In this document: positions 43,256 to 51,009 of the stretch, one piece after another
How the letters are laid out: each line of letters begins with the position of its first letter
How positions within the stretch are numbered: position 1 is the stretch's first letter
Origin: Rickettsiales bacterium
GTDB taxonomy: Bacteria > Pseudomonadota > Alphaproteobacteria > Rickettsiales > UBA1997
Direction of reading: 5' to 3'
NCBI GenBank assembly: GCA_018969185.1
Contig: JAGWYT010000009.1
Span: 1-52,984 of the forward strand
DNA length: 52,984 nt
The notes under the pieces: generated by a model
Database searches by the model: none
What the model was told of the DNA's origin: nothing
What the model saw: the letters and a program-made list of their open reading frames with translations, nothing else
Program-made: the position numbers and the translations under genes

Positions 43256-43377
43256 AACCCGCTTTTCTGAAAAAAATGCGAGGCATTTTCATTTTTTATT
43301 AGGGAGTGTATTTGACATACATGACCGACATAAAAAATGAAAATAACGAAGCATTTTGAAGCAAAAGTTAGGGTTTT
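43256..43377. repeat. Family C palindromic repeat (C2)
   Basis: Outer arms AACCCGCTTTT and AAAAGTTAGGGTT-type. The middle stem is CATTTTCATTTTTTAT/ATAAAAAATGAAAAT. The core is GGAGTGTATTTGACATACATG followed by ACCGA. Outer arms and core match C1; the middle stem differs but still pairs. It fills the nuoL-flavin reductase gap. Confidence 0.87.
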
Positions 43378-45360
43378 TTAAGAAACTAAAAGTTCTTTAA
43401 ATGAATTAAGCAACATAAACACCAAAACCATTAGTCCTAAAACAACGGCAAAGGCGTAATGATAAATATATCCGCTTTGTAATTTACTAACTCTTGCGGC
43501 AGCTTTTTTACAAACAGCAACCAAACCATTTGGCCCAATATCATCAATAATTTTAATATCGAAAATGCGCCATAAGAAATTGCCAAGCTTCTTAGTTGGC
43601 TTAACTAAAGCAACTTCATATAATTCATCAAAATACCATTTGTTGAAAGATATTTTGTAAAGTGGTTTGAGAGATTCTGCGATTCTTTTTGGTAAGTCAG
43701 TTTTTACCATGTAGAAAACGTAAGACAGATAAATTGCAACTATACCAACAATCAAAGGTGCATATTTAACCAAGAATGGTGAATGATGAATTTCTTCTAA
43801 GATTGATTTATTTTCTTCAAGTAAGAAAATTGCATTGCCAAAGAAATTTTCTTCCGCTGAAACCATATGTAAGAAGTGATAGCCAATAATGCCGGCAAAT
43901 ACTGAACCAACAGCCAAAACAAATAGTGGAATTAACATTGCTTTTGGTGATTCGTGAGCATGATCAAATGTATGTTTATCAGCACGAGTTTTGCCGTGAA
44001 ACACTAAGAACAATAAACGCCAAGAATAAAATGCTGTTAAGAAAGCGGCTAAAATTCCAAGTGTGAAGGCAAGCTTTCCAAAAGGAGTGTGCGACATATA
44101 AGCGGCTTCTAAAATCACATCTTTAGAATAAAATCCAGCAAATGGTGGGAAGCCTGCAAGAGCAAGAGATCCAATCCACATCATTGCGTAAGTAATTGGA
44201 ATTTTTTTCCAAATTCCACCCATTTTTTGAATATCTTGCTCATGATGCATAGCGTGAATTACGCTGCCGGCGCCAAGGAATAGTAATGCTTTAAAGAAAG
44301 CGTGAGTTGCAAGATGGAAAATTGCCGCAGAGTAAGCAGAAACGCCGCAAGCAAAGAACATATAGCCAAGCTGTGAACAAGTTGAATAAGCAATAATTCT
44401 TTTAATGTCATTTTGAGTAATGGCAATTGTGGCGGCAAATATTGCGGTTGTTGCACCAACTATTGTCACCATCATTAATGCCACTTCGGAATATTCAAAA
44501 ATTGGAGAACATCTTGCAACTAAGAATACACCAGCAGTAACCATAGTGGCTGCGTGAATTAAGGCAGAAACTGGAGTTGGACCTTCCATTGCATCAGCAA
44601 GCCAAACGTGAAGACCAATTTGCGCTGATTTACCCATAGCGCCAATGAAGAGTAAAATACAGATTACATCGATATTGTTAAATTCTTTGCCAAATAACAT
44701 GAAATTATCTGCAAGGTGATTAGAGACTGCGGCGAAAACACCAGCATATTCAACAGTTCCAAAGGTTACGTAAATTAATGCGATGGCGATAATCAAACCA
44801 AAATCACCAACACGGTTCGCAACGAATGCTTTAATTGCCGCAGCATTTGCTGATTGCTTTTTAAACCAGAATCCAATCAATAAATAAGAGGCAACACCAA
44901 CTCCTTCCCAACCAACGAAAAGTTGTATGAAATTGTCTGCAGTCACTAAAATCAACATGAAAAAAGTGAATAAAGAAAGGTAAGACATGAAGCGCGCAAT
45001 TGACTTATCTTCATGCATGTAAGAAGTTGAATAGATGTGAACAAGGCTTGAAACTACAGTTACCACAACAAGCATGATGGCGGTTAATTGATCAAGTTTC
45101 AAAGACCAATTAGCAGAAAAGCCACCTGATGAAATGAAGGTTATTAGTTTAATTGTGTGGCTTGCTTCTTCTTTTAGTAAGACAACATCAGTAAAAATTT
45201 TAAGAGCGCAGATGGCAGATGTTACAAGCAAGGAAGAGGTTATAACCTGAGCAATTTTATCAATAAAATGATGAGAAATTTTTTGAGAATTAATGCGTGA
45301 AGCAAAACCGCCAATCAAGAAACCAAAGAGCGGCAAAAATACCGTAAGAAACAATAGCAT
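43378..45360 (-). CDS. nuoL: NADH-quinone oxidoreductase subunit L
   Basis: Antiporter-like membrane subunit of complex I that pumps protons. It has 660 residues, the usual length. Family blocks are clear: VGWEGVGVASYLLIGFWF (conserved TM5 glutamate), VHVWLADAMEGPTPVSALIHAATM-like sequence (GLHVWLADAMEGPTPVSALI), NDIKRIIAYSTCSQLGYMF, and FPPFAGFYSKDVILEAAY. About 16 hydrophobic helices and the long amphipathic C-terminal helix region are present. It stands apart from other nuo genes, next to lipoprotein genes upstream. nuoE is about 30 kb away. Confidence 0.97.
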   Translation of the reverse strand: MLLFLTVFLPLFGFLIGGFASRINSQKISHHFIDKIAQVITSSLLVTSAICALKIFTDVVLLKEEASHTIKLITFISSGGFSANWSLKLDQLTAIMLVVVTVVSSLVHIYSTSYMHEDKSIARFMSYLSLFTFFMLILVTADNFIQLFVGWEGVGVASYLLIGFWFKKQSANAAAIKAFVANRVGDFGLIIAIALIYVTFGTVEYAGVFAAVSNHLADNFMLFGKEFNNIDVICILLFIGAMGKSAQIGLHVWLADAMEGPTPVSALIHAATMVTAGVFLVARCSPIFEYSEVALMMVTIVGATTAIFAATIAITQNDIKRIIAYSTCSQLGYMFFACGVSAYSAAIFHLATHAFFKALLFLGAGSVIHAMHHEQDIQKMGGIWKKIPITYAMMWIGSLALAGFPPFAGFYSKDVILEAAYMSHTPFGKLAFTLGILAAFLTAFYSWRLLFLVFHGKTRADKHTFDHAHESPKAMLIPLFVLAVGSVFAGIIGYHFLHMVSAEENFFGNAIFLLEENKSILEEIHHSPFLVKYAPLIVGIVAIYLSYVFYMVKTDLPKRIAESLKPLYKISFNKWYFDELYEVALVKPTKKLGNFLWRIFDIKIIDDIGPNGLVAVCKKAAARVSKLQSGYIYHYAFAVVLGLMVLVFMLLNSFKELLVS

Positions 45361-45446
45361 TGTTTTTAATTAATTAGATTAAAATTTATGAAATTTGAAG
45401 GCGGCAAATTTAAATTAGATGAAGTGAAAAATCAAATTTAAATTTT

Positions 45447-45974
45447 TTACCATTGACCACCAGCGCCATATCTGGTATCACCTTTACCATTTATTTTCCA
45501 AATATTTCCTAAGCTGTGTTCGTCCCAGGTGTGACGATCTTCACCGGGAAGTTTTGGAGTCATATCGGCAGTTTGTAAAATACCTAAGGCAGAGTGACGA
45601 CAAAAAGCATGAGCACCCCAAAATATTGTGTTATAATCACTGAAGTTTTTTCTAATTTCTGCAGGGTTATCCCAATTAATATCTTTTAATTCTTTTCTAT
45701 AACGTGCTCTTATTTTAGGGATATCAGGGTTTACTGAAGTAATATCAGGATCTCTGCTCCAAGTGTAAAATGTCATATAGATTGCTCCGGTAAATTGGCT
45801 TCCAAGACCAGATTGACAACCGTGAATCCAACCTAAATTATATCCTGGAGTTCCACCTTTTGGCATTTGTTTAAATAAAATATAACCATCAGGTTTCCAC
45901 CAATTAACGGGAAGCGAGCAGCTTGAGAGGAAAAAAATTATAATAAAAATAAAAATTTTTCTAAATAAAATCAT
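45447..45974 (-). CDS. Small lipoprotein of a tandem family, member 5
   Basis: A 175-residue predicted lipoprotein. The signal peptide FRKIFIFIIIFFLSSC puts the lipidated cysteine at C19. After a Pro/Gly stretch comes YNLGWIHGCQSGLGSQF, the first shared motif, and later YNTIFWGAHAFCRHSALG, a diverged form of the second. The C-terminal third (PGEDRHTWDEHSLGNIWKIN) is specific to this member. The family is not recognised. It is the last gene of the array, next to nuoL, and is separated from member 4 by a family B repeat. Confidence 0.78.
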   Translation of the reverse strand: MILFRKIFIFIIIFFLSSCSLPVNWWKPDGYILFKQMPKGGTPGYNLGWIHGCQSGLGSQFTGAIYMTFYTWSRDPDITSVNPDIPKIRARYRKELKDINWDNPAEIRKNFSDYNTIFWGAHAFCRHSALGILQTADMTPKLPGEDRHTWDEHSLGNIWKINGKGDTRYGAGGQW

Positions 45975-46000
45975 GTAATAAATTTGTGATTTTTTCTTTT

Positions 46001-46092
46001 ACGTCATCCTTGAAATGCGAAGCATTTCGAGGATCCCTATCGTTTTAATGCATGAGATTCTCGAAGTCCTTGCGGACTTCAAGAATGACGTG
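46001..46092. repeat. Family B palindromic repeat (B5)
   Basis: ACGTCATCCTTGAAATGC-gaa-GCATTTCGAGGATCCC, then GAGATTCTCGAAGTCC-ttgc-GGACTTC-AAGAATGACGT. It has the same two-half layout as B1 and B4 with different stems and loops. It lies between lipoprotein genes 5 and 4. Confidence 0.83.
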
Positions 46093-46130
46093 ATTGGTTA
46101 AAGTATCACGTAGTTTTAATTTAAATGGTT

Positions 46131-46679
46131 TTACTGTCCAAAAATCTGACCAGAAGAACCACCGGCCCAAAGAGGACCGCCACCACCAGTACCAATCGCG
46201 CCTGTTCCACTATTAGTCAAAGTTCCCATGAATCCACCAACATCACCGCCAACTGCTCCCCCTAAAGAACCACCAGTTCCGCCAAAAAATCCATCCCAAG
46301 CGCCACCTATATCTCCTGAGTTGAATGTTGTATCATAACCTCCTGGAAAGAGGTACTTATCCCAAGATCCAACTGCACCAGTATCGCCGGAAAGAGCTTG
46401 TTGGAAACACCATGTATAACCTCTTGAATGACCAAAGCGATATTCTGGGTTTCCAATCATCGCTGGATCATATTTATAGCTGTTTTTATTTCTATAAAGA
46501 ACGTTAGAACGAGCATAAGTTGAAGTAGAACATCCATCTCTAAATCCTTGTTGAAATGCAGGAGTTCCATCAGGAATTGCAGGAGTTGTCCAAGAGTAAT
46601 AAGGGGAGCCAATATGTTTAAACCATTCGCAACCGCCTAGTTGAAAAATTAGTAATATTAAAATTAGTTTTTTAAACAT
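46131..46679 (-). CDS. Small lipoprotein of a tandem family, member 4, with glycine-rich tail
   Basis: A 182-residue predicted lipoprotein with lipidated cysteine C17 (LIFQLGGC). The first shared motif is FQQGFRDGCSTSTYAR and the second is PEYRFGHSRGYTWCFQQ. From about residue 110 it has a long Gly/Ser-rich tail (GGTGGSLGGAVGGDVGGF) absent from the others. This could be a flexible or membrane-packing segment of the glycine-zipper kind. It starts 14 bp after member 3, same strand. Confidence 0.78.
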   Translation of the reverse strand: MFKKLILILLIFQLGGCEWFKHIGSPYYSWTTPAIPDGTPAFQQGFRDGCSTSTYARSNVLYRNKNSYKYDPAMIGNPEYRFGHSRGYTWCFQQALSGDTGAVGSWDKYLFPGGYDTTFNSGDIGGAWDGFFGGTGGSLGGAVGGDVGGFMGTLTNSGTGAIGTGGGGPLWAGGSSGQIFGQ

Positions 46680-46693
46680 TTTTTAATTAAATT

Positions 46694-47059
46694 TTATCTA
46701 TAACCGCTAAATGTTGCGCCCCAAATACCACTTTTTTGCTTAACATAGTCACGACGATAACAGTACCAGAAAGCATTACTCCAACCTGTTTTATAATCGG
46801 GTGAACCTACCATTCTGTAGCCGTCGACAACATTATTACGATAAAACATTTTGTAAAATGTATTAGTGCCTGCTGACATTCCAACTTCGCATCCATGACT
46901 CCAACCTAGTCTAAAATCAGGAGAAGCACGTTTTAAGTCTTCAGTAAATTCAGCATCTGGTCTTTCAGGAAGCATCAATGCTTTAGCAGCTCCATATGTA
47001 CAAGATGTTGCAAGAAATATGATAAGAATTACTGAAATTATAGATAGTAAATTTTTCAT
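46694..47059 (-). CDS. Small lipoprotein of a tandem family, member 3
   Basis: A 121-residue predicted lipoprotein with cysteine C20 (IIFLATSC). The first motif is FRLGWSHGCEVGMSAGTNTF and the second is PDYKTGWSNAFWYCYRRD. It consists of little beyond the two motifs, so it defines the minimal unit. It begins 7 bp after member 2 ends. Confidence 0.8.
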   Translation of the reverse strand: MKNLLSIISVILIIFLATSCTYGAAKALMLPERPDAEFTEDLKRASPDFRLGWSHGCEVGMSAGTNTFYKMFYRNNVVDGYRMVGSPDYKTGWSNAFWYCYRRDYVKQKSGIWGATFSGYR

Positions 47060-47066
47060 TTCCTAA

Positions 47067-47453
47067 TTAATTTAAAGGAGCATATTTAAATGATCTCCAT
47101 TGGTCTGCCGTAAAACTACCAACGTGAAGAATGCAGGCAAACCAACCTTGTCCCCAACCGGTTTGAAAAGCTGGATCATGTTGATAAATACCATTTCCCA
47201 TATTTGGTCCATGATTATCTTCCAAATAAACTGCTGCATTAGCAAAAGCTTTTTGTGCTAAGCCACTTCTACATCCAGCATACCAACCAGCTTGGTATTC
47301 TGCTGGTCCGTCAGGAACTTTTAAACTTAAGGTAATTGGTTGATAAAAACCAAAGCTATCAGGCTTCCTACAGGATGTTGTTAAGATTAATATTGTTATA
47401 ATTAGTACAATTTTTTTCACTTTAGTTCTAATAGTTTTGTAATCTTGAGACAT
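47067..47453 (-). CDS. Small lipoprotein of a tandem family, member 2
   Basis: A 128-residue predicted lipoprotein with lipidated cysteine C28 (ILILTTSC) counted from the ATG at 47453. A GTG at codon 12 would give a more normal signal peptide (VKKIVLIITILILTTSC). The first motif is YQAGWYAGCRSGLAQKAF and the second is FQTGWGQGWFACILHVG. A family B repeat lies immediately upstream. Confidence 0.78.
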   Translation of the reverse strand: MSQDYKTIRTKVKKIVLIITILILTTSCRKPDSFGFYQPITLSLKVPDGPAEYQAGWYAGCRSGLAQKAFANAAVYLEDNHGPNMGNGIYQHDPAFQTGWGQGWFACILHVGSFTADQWRSFKYAPLN

Positions 47454-47460
47454 AGATTTT

Positions 47461-47550
47461 TTTTAGAAAATCTTGGCGAAAGATCTCGTGCGTTTCCTGA
47501 GATCCTTCGCCAACAATCGCTAAAAGCGATTGTAAAGCTCAGGATGACAG
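47461..47550. repeat. Family B palindromic repeat (B6)
   Basis: Read on the minus strand it gives TGTCATCCTGAGCTTTACA, stem ACAATCGC-TTTTA-GCGATTGT, GGCGAAGGATCTC, then the second half. About 50 bases match repeat B3 inside the oxidoreductase gene with two differences. It lies between lipoprotein genes 2 and 1. Confidence 0.88.
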
Positions 47551-47592
47551 TGTTGGTTGCTAGATTCAAATCGAAGATTTGAATCTGATGTT

Positions 47593-47919
47593 TTAAATAA
47601 CGTCCCAGTCTAAGATATAAGTGCATTGTTCGTAACTATCCCACCATCCTGTGTTATAATCAGGGCTTTTCTGCATTCTTTGATAATCATATTTTTTATC
47701 ATTAAAGTCAGATAATAAACCCTTTGACACGGCGTCCCAAGCTGAACTGCAGCCATCTTTAAAACCTCTGCCATATTCACTTTCAGTTGAAGGAAAACCT
47801 CTTACTCCAGTAGTAGGACGTGGCTTTGCCCCCCAATTCCAGCTTGGCGGCATAGGTTCAACAAATAGTGAACAGGAAGAGAGAGATAAGGCTGTTGTTA
47901 AAATTATTAATTTTTTCAT
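47593..47919 (-). CDS. Small lipoprotein of a tandem family, member 1
   Basis: A 108-residue predicted lipoprotein with cysteine C16 (ALSLSSC). The first motif is YGRGFKDGCSSAWDAVSKG and the second is PDYNTGWWDSYEQCTYI. Its ATG overlaps the stop codon of the upstream glycosyltransferase by four bases (ATGA), so it is translated as part of that operon. This ties the array to envelope glycan synthesis. The shared motifs and cysteines suggest each protein forms one disulfide outside the cytoplasm. Confidence 0.8.
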   Translation of the reverse strand: MKKLIILTTALSLSSCSLFVEPMPPSWNWGAKPRPTTGVRGFPSTESEYGRGFKDGCSSAWDAVSKGLLSDFNDKKYDYQRMQKSPDYNTGWWDSYEQCTYILDWDVI

Positions 47920-48944
47920 CCTTGTTTAACCTTTTCCAAGATTATTGATAATTCCTTGCTCAGTATATCAAAACCAAATTCTTTTTCAAGCTTCAAAAAG
48001 GCATTTCTGGTAATGTTTGCGGTTATTTGCGGATTAGCAAAAATATCAATCAATTTTTCGGCTAATTCTTGATAATTTTCTCTTGCAAAAAGTATACCAC
48101 TTTCACCATTTTTTATCAAAAACTTTCCACCATCGCTATCTGATGAGACAACTAATGTTGAAAATAAAAAAGCCTCTAAAATAGGTAAGCCAAAGCTTTC
48201 TTCACGGGAAGGAACACATAAAATATCAACATCTTTAAAAAACTTTTCTTTATCAAACACAGTGCCAACAAAAGTGATTTTTTCAAAAATATCACATTTT
48301 CTTGCTAAATCTTCGATATCTTTAAAGTAATAACCGCTATTTTCTATCTCAAAACCACCAATTTTGAGGCGAAAATCATAATTTTTCTTAGCTAAGATTT
48401 CGGCAGCTTTTATTAAAATGTCAAAACCCTTAGTCATTTCAACTCTGCCATAAATTCCAATTACTGGAGTTGGTTTTATAATTTTTTCTTGATAGCGACG
48501 ATCAATTCGGACAGCATTTGGCACTACAAAAGACTTATTTTTATCAAAACCAGCATTGATCAAATTATCGGCAATTTGCCTGTTAACACTAATGGCATAA
48601 TTGCAATGCATTGAGTTTTTGAAACTGGTGCCGTGATTGACACCAATTGATTTAAATCTATAAAAATAATGTAAAACCCTCATCCATTTCATTGGACGTA
48701 TAGAATGACAAATTACAACATCAGGTTTAAATTTATAAAAAATGTAAATTAGATGTATGCAATCTAAAATTTGATTAAAATTTTTTAGTTTGAAAATTCT
48801 TTTGAAATTATAATTATCATCGCCATTATCTGAAATTAGGGCAGCAACCTCGTGTCCTTGATTTGATAGAATTTCATTATAATCACGAAAAACTCTATCA
48901 ACTCCTCCTATTTTTTGAGCATGAATTGCGTTTATAATTCTCAT
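47916..48944 (-). CDS. GT4-family glycosyltransferase
   Basis: A 342-residue GT-B fold enzyme that transfers a sugar from a nucleotide-sugar to a lipid or glycan. The N-terminal half starts INAIHAQKIGGVDRVFRDYNE. The C-terminal half has IGIYGRVEMTKGFDILIKAA and the GT4 signature CVPSREESFGLPILEAFLFS, with the E-x7-E pair. It has no signal or membrane helix, so it acts at the cytoplasmic face. The downstream lipoprotein gene is translationally coupled. A divergent GT61-type gene lies across a 210-bp region. Confidence 0.9.
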   Translation of the reverse strand: MRIINAIHAQKIGGVDRVFRDYNEILSNQGHEVAALISDNGDDNYNFKRIFKLKNFNQILDCIHLIYIFYKFKPDVVICHSIRPMKWMRVLHYFYRFKSIGVNHGTSFKNSMHCNYAISVNRQIADNLINAGFDKNKSFVVPNAVRIDRRYQEKIIKPTPVIGIYGRVEMTKGFDILIKAAEILAKKNYDFRLKIGGFEIENSGYYFKDIEDLARKCDIFEKITFVGTVFDKEKFFKDVDILCVPSREESFGLPILEAFLFSTLVVSSDSDGGKFLIKNGESGILFARENYQELAEKLIDIFANPQITANITRNAFLKLEKEFGFDILSKELSIILEKVKQG

Positions 48945-48974
48945 GTGTAAATATTGTGTTTCTTAAAATATATA

Positions 48975-49147
48975 TATACCAAAACATAATTTTATAGTTT
49001 TGGTATTTTTGATCAAAACTAACTTCATCTTTTTGGCTAAAAATTGCAAAAAGCCTCAAGCCATATGGTTATATGGCTTTCATTTTTTACAATTTTTATC
49101 TCAAAAATATTTTGTTAGTTAGGACTATAAATTTATGTTTTGGTATA
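48975..49147. repeat. 173-bp imperfect palindrome with 23-bp terminal inverted repeats (MITE-like)
   Basis: The ends TATACCAAAACATAA-TTTTATAG (48975-48997) and its inverse (49125-49147) match at 22 of 23 bases. Inside, AAAAATTGCAAAAAG/TTTTTTACAATTTTT and AGCCATAT-ggtt-ATATGGCT also pair, with the latter at the centre. TA dinucleotides flank both ends. It fills most of the divergent region between the two glycosyltransferase genes. No coding capacity. Confidence 0.7.
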
Positions 49148-49154
49148 GAATAAA

Positions 49155-50195
49155 ATGTCTGACTTGTTCTCAACAATAGATTACCAATATAAAAAGCCAC
49201 TTAATTTTGACGAAAAAAATTCCGAATTTAGAATTTTTAGTAATGTTGAAATTGAATCATGTAAAAAAGCGGAAATAAATATTTTAAAAAATGTCAGAAT
49301 TAGCACTAATAGCGTTGTATTCAACTATTTTAAAATTTTTGAAGAAAGTTGTGTTAATGAAATAAATTATAAAAAATATAGCAAAGGTTTTAAATTTTTT
49401 TTCAAATTTATTTTTCCAAAATTTAATTTTAGCAAAAAAAGATTCTTATTAATTACTGATGAATGGACCAGTAATTATTACCATTGGCATATATTCGCTT
49501 TGGCAAAACTTCTGGCGTTTAAAAAATCAAATTTGCTTGATGATTCATTACTTTTTTTGCCTAAAAAATATGCTAAATATCCTTTCGTTTTGCCTTCTTT
49601 AGAAAAATTTGGTGTTAAAAAAGAGCAGATAGTTTTCTTATGTCGTAAGTCTAATATCAAGGTTAGAGAGCTTGCGATGGCATCCACTAATCAACAGCAT
49701 CCAGCAATTTTTAATAAGTTACGTGAAGTTTTAACCAAGAATATCAGAAAAAGTGAATTTGATTTTGGTGATAAAATTTATATTTCTCGTGCTTCATGTG
49801 GTTTACGTTATGTTGAAAATGAAAATGAAGTGGTAGCTTTACTTGAAAAATATGGTTTTAAGAAGATTTTAGCTGATAATTTTTCTTATGATGATCAAAT
49901 TGCAATTTGTTCAAAAGCAAGATATCTTGTAGGTCCGCACGGGGCAGGGCTTACTAATTTATTATTTATGTCTAGGGGTAGTTTTGTTTTAGAAATGGCA
50001 ACTAAGCCTTATAGTTACAAACCACTTACGGATTATTATAAGTTATCTTCTATGCTTGATATAAATTACCTTTATCAAGAATGTGAATGTGGTAAAACTG
50101 GTCATCATATCAAGGATTTTCATCATGCAAACTTGTTTGTTGATATAGAAAAATTAGAAAAAAATTTACAATTAATGCTTAAAAATAATGGATAA
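49155..50195 (+). CDS. GT61 (DUF563)-type glycosyltransferase
   Basis: A 346-residue protein of the DUF563/GT61 family, seen in capsule, LPS and xylosyltransferases. Landmarks are TDEWTSNYYHWHIFALAKLL near residue 99, KIYISRASCGLRYVENENEV (the conserved YISR) and ARYLVGPHGAGLTNLLFMSRGSFVLEM, the most conserved block. The start lies eight bases past the end of the MITE-like palindrome, so its promoter or leader must lie within that element. Its stop overlaps the ygfZ start by eight bases, so it is coupled to ygfZ. Confidence 0.88.
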   Translation: MSDLFSTIDYQYKKPLNFDEKNSEFRIFSNVEIESCKKAEINILKNVRISTNSVVFNYFKIFEESCVNEINYKKYSKGFKFFFKFIFPKFNFSKKRFLLITDEWTSNYYHWHIFALAKLLAFKKSNLLDDSLLFLPKKYAKYPFVLPSLEKFGVKKEQIVFLCRKSNIKVRELAMASTNQQHPAIFNKLREVLTKNIRKSEFDFGDKIYISRASCGLRYVENENEVVALLEKYGFKKILADNFSYDDQIAICSKARYLVGPHGAGLTNLLFMSRGSFVLEMATKPYSYKPLTDYYKLSSMLDINYLYQECECGKTGHHIKDFHHANLFVDIEKLEKNLQLMLKNNG

Positions 50196-51009
50196 GATTA
50201 TTTTACAGAAAAGTCGTGCAATCATTGAGATAAAAGGCGAAGAGCGTAAAAAATTCTTACAAGGTCTTATTACAAATGATGTGGAAAAAGCGAGTTCTAC
50301 AAATTTGATTTATGCTGTGATGCTTTCTGCTCAAGGACGTTTTCTTTATGATCTTTTTATTTTTGAAAATGATGAAAGTTTATTTTTAGATTGCTTCGCA
50401 GAAAGAAGAGATGAAATTATTAAGAAGTTAAATTTTTATAAATTACGTTCAAAAGTTGAAATTATAAAAAATGATGAAGTGTCTGTTTTACAGGTTCTTG
50501 AGACGGAAAATGATGAGCTAAAAAAATTTCCTGATCCACGTAGTAAGAATTTAGGTTTTCGGGCATACCTCCCTTTGTCATCAGGGCGAACGCCGGGATC
50601 AATGATGCTACAGGATATGGACTTGCAATATCATTTTTTACGAATCTCAAATAAAATAGTAGAAAGTGAGTTAGATTTAACTTATGATAAATCTTTCATA
50701 TTAGAATTTGGATTCGATGACTTAAATGCAATTGATTATAAAAAAGGTTGTTACGTTGGTCAGGAGCTTACAGCAAGAACACATTATCGTGGTGAAATTC
50801 GTAAAAAACTTTTTCACGTTACAATCGATAATTTGACAGAGATTGAAAAATCTTGCGAAGTTTTCTGTAAAAAAAAGTCAGTGGGAATTGTTCTCTCATC
50901 AGTTTTTTATGAAAATAAATTACATGCCTTATTGTTAATTAGAATGGAAGATGGTATAAGTAACGAGGGTTTTGAAATTGAAAAAAACAAAATTACTATA
51001 ATAAATTGA
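50188..51009 (+). CDS. ygfZ: YgfZ/GcvT-like folate-binding protein
   Basis: A 273-residue member of the YgfZ family, tetrahydrofolate-dependent helpers in maintenance of certain iron-sulfur enzymes. The family signature KGCYVGQELTARTHYRG is at about 188-204, with the key cysteine. ITNDVEKASSTNLIYAVMLSAQGRFLYDLFIF near the N-terminus is also typical. Residues about 127-145 (LPLSSGRTPGSMMLQDMD) have no counterpart I know in the family and correspond to a palindromic DNA segment, so this seems to be an in-frame repeat. It overlaps the GT61 gene upstream by eight bases and shares one base with the next start. Confidence 0.88.
   Translation: MDKIILQKSRAIIEIKGEERKKFLQGLITNDVEKASSTNLIYAVMLSAQGRFLYDLFIFENDESLFLDCFAERRDEIIKKLNFYKLRSKVEIIKNDEVSVLQVLETENDELKKFPDPRSKNLGFRAYLPLSSGRTPGSMMLQDMDLQYHFLRISNKIVESELDLTYDKSFILEFGFDDLNAIDYKKGCYVGQELTARTHYRGEIRKKLFHVTIDNLTEIEKSCEVFCKKKSVGIVLSSVFYENKLHALLLIRMEDGISNEGFEIEKNKITIIN
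50566..50622. repeat. Palindromic repeat inside ygfZ
   Basis: CCTCCCTTTGTCATCAGGGC-gaac-GCCGGGATCAATGATG has a core stem GGC-gaac-GCC, flanked by TCAT/ATGA. It resembles, on the minus strand, the common repeat type CATCATTGATCCCGGCGTTC with GATGACAAAGGG. It is read in frame without a stop. Confidence 0.6.

Noticed and set aside
4419-47550. A CRISPR array
   Set aside because: The repeats are dispersed, palindromic and mostly single. There are no regularly spaced direct repeats with unique spacers and no cas genes.
45447-47919. The lipoprotein array as type IV secretion (Dot/Icm or VirB7-like) lipoproteins
   Set aside because: No VirB, Dot or Icm component is visible nearby, and the shared motif is not one I know from those families.
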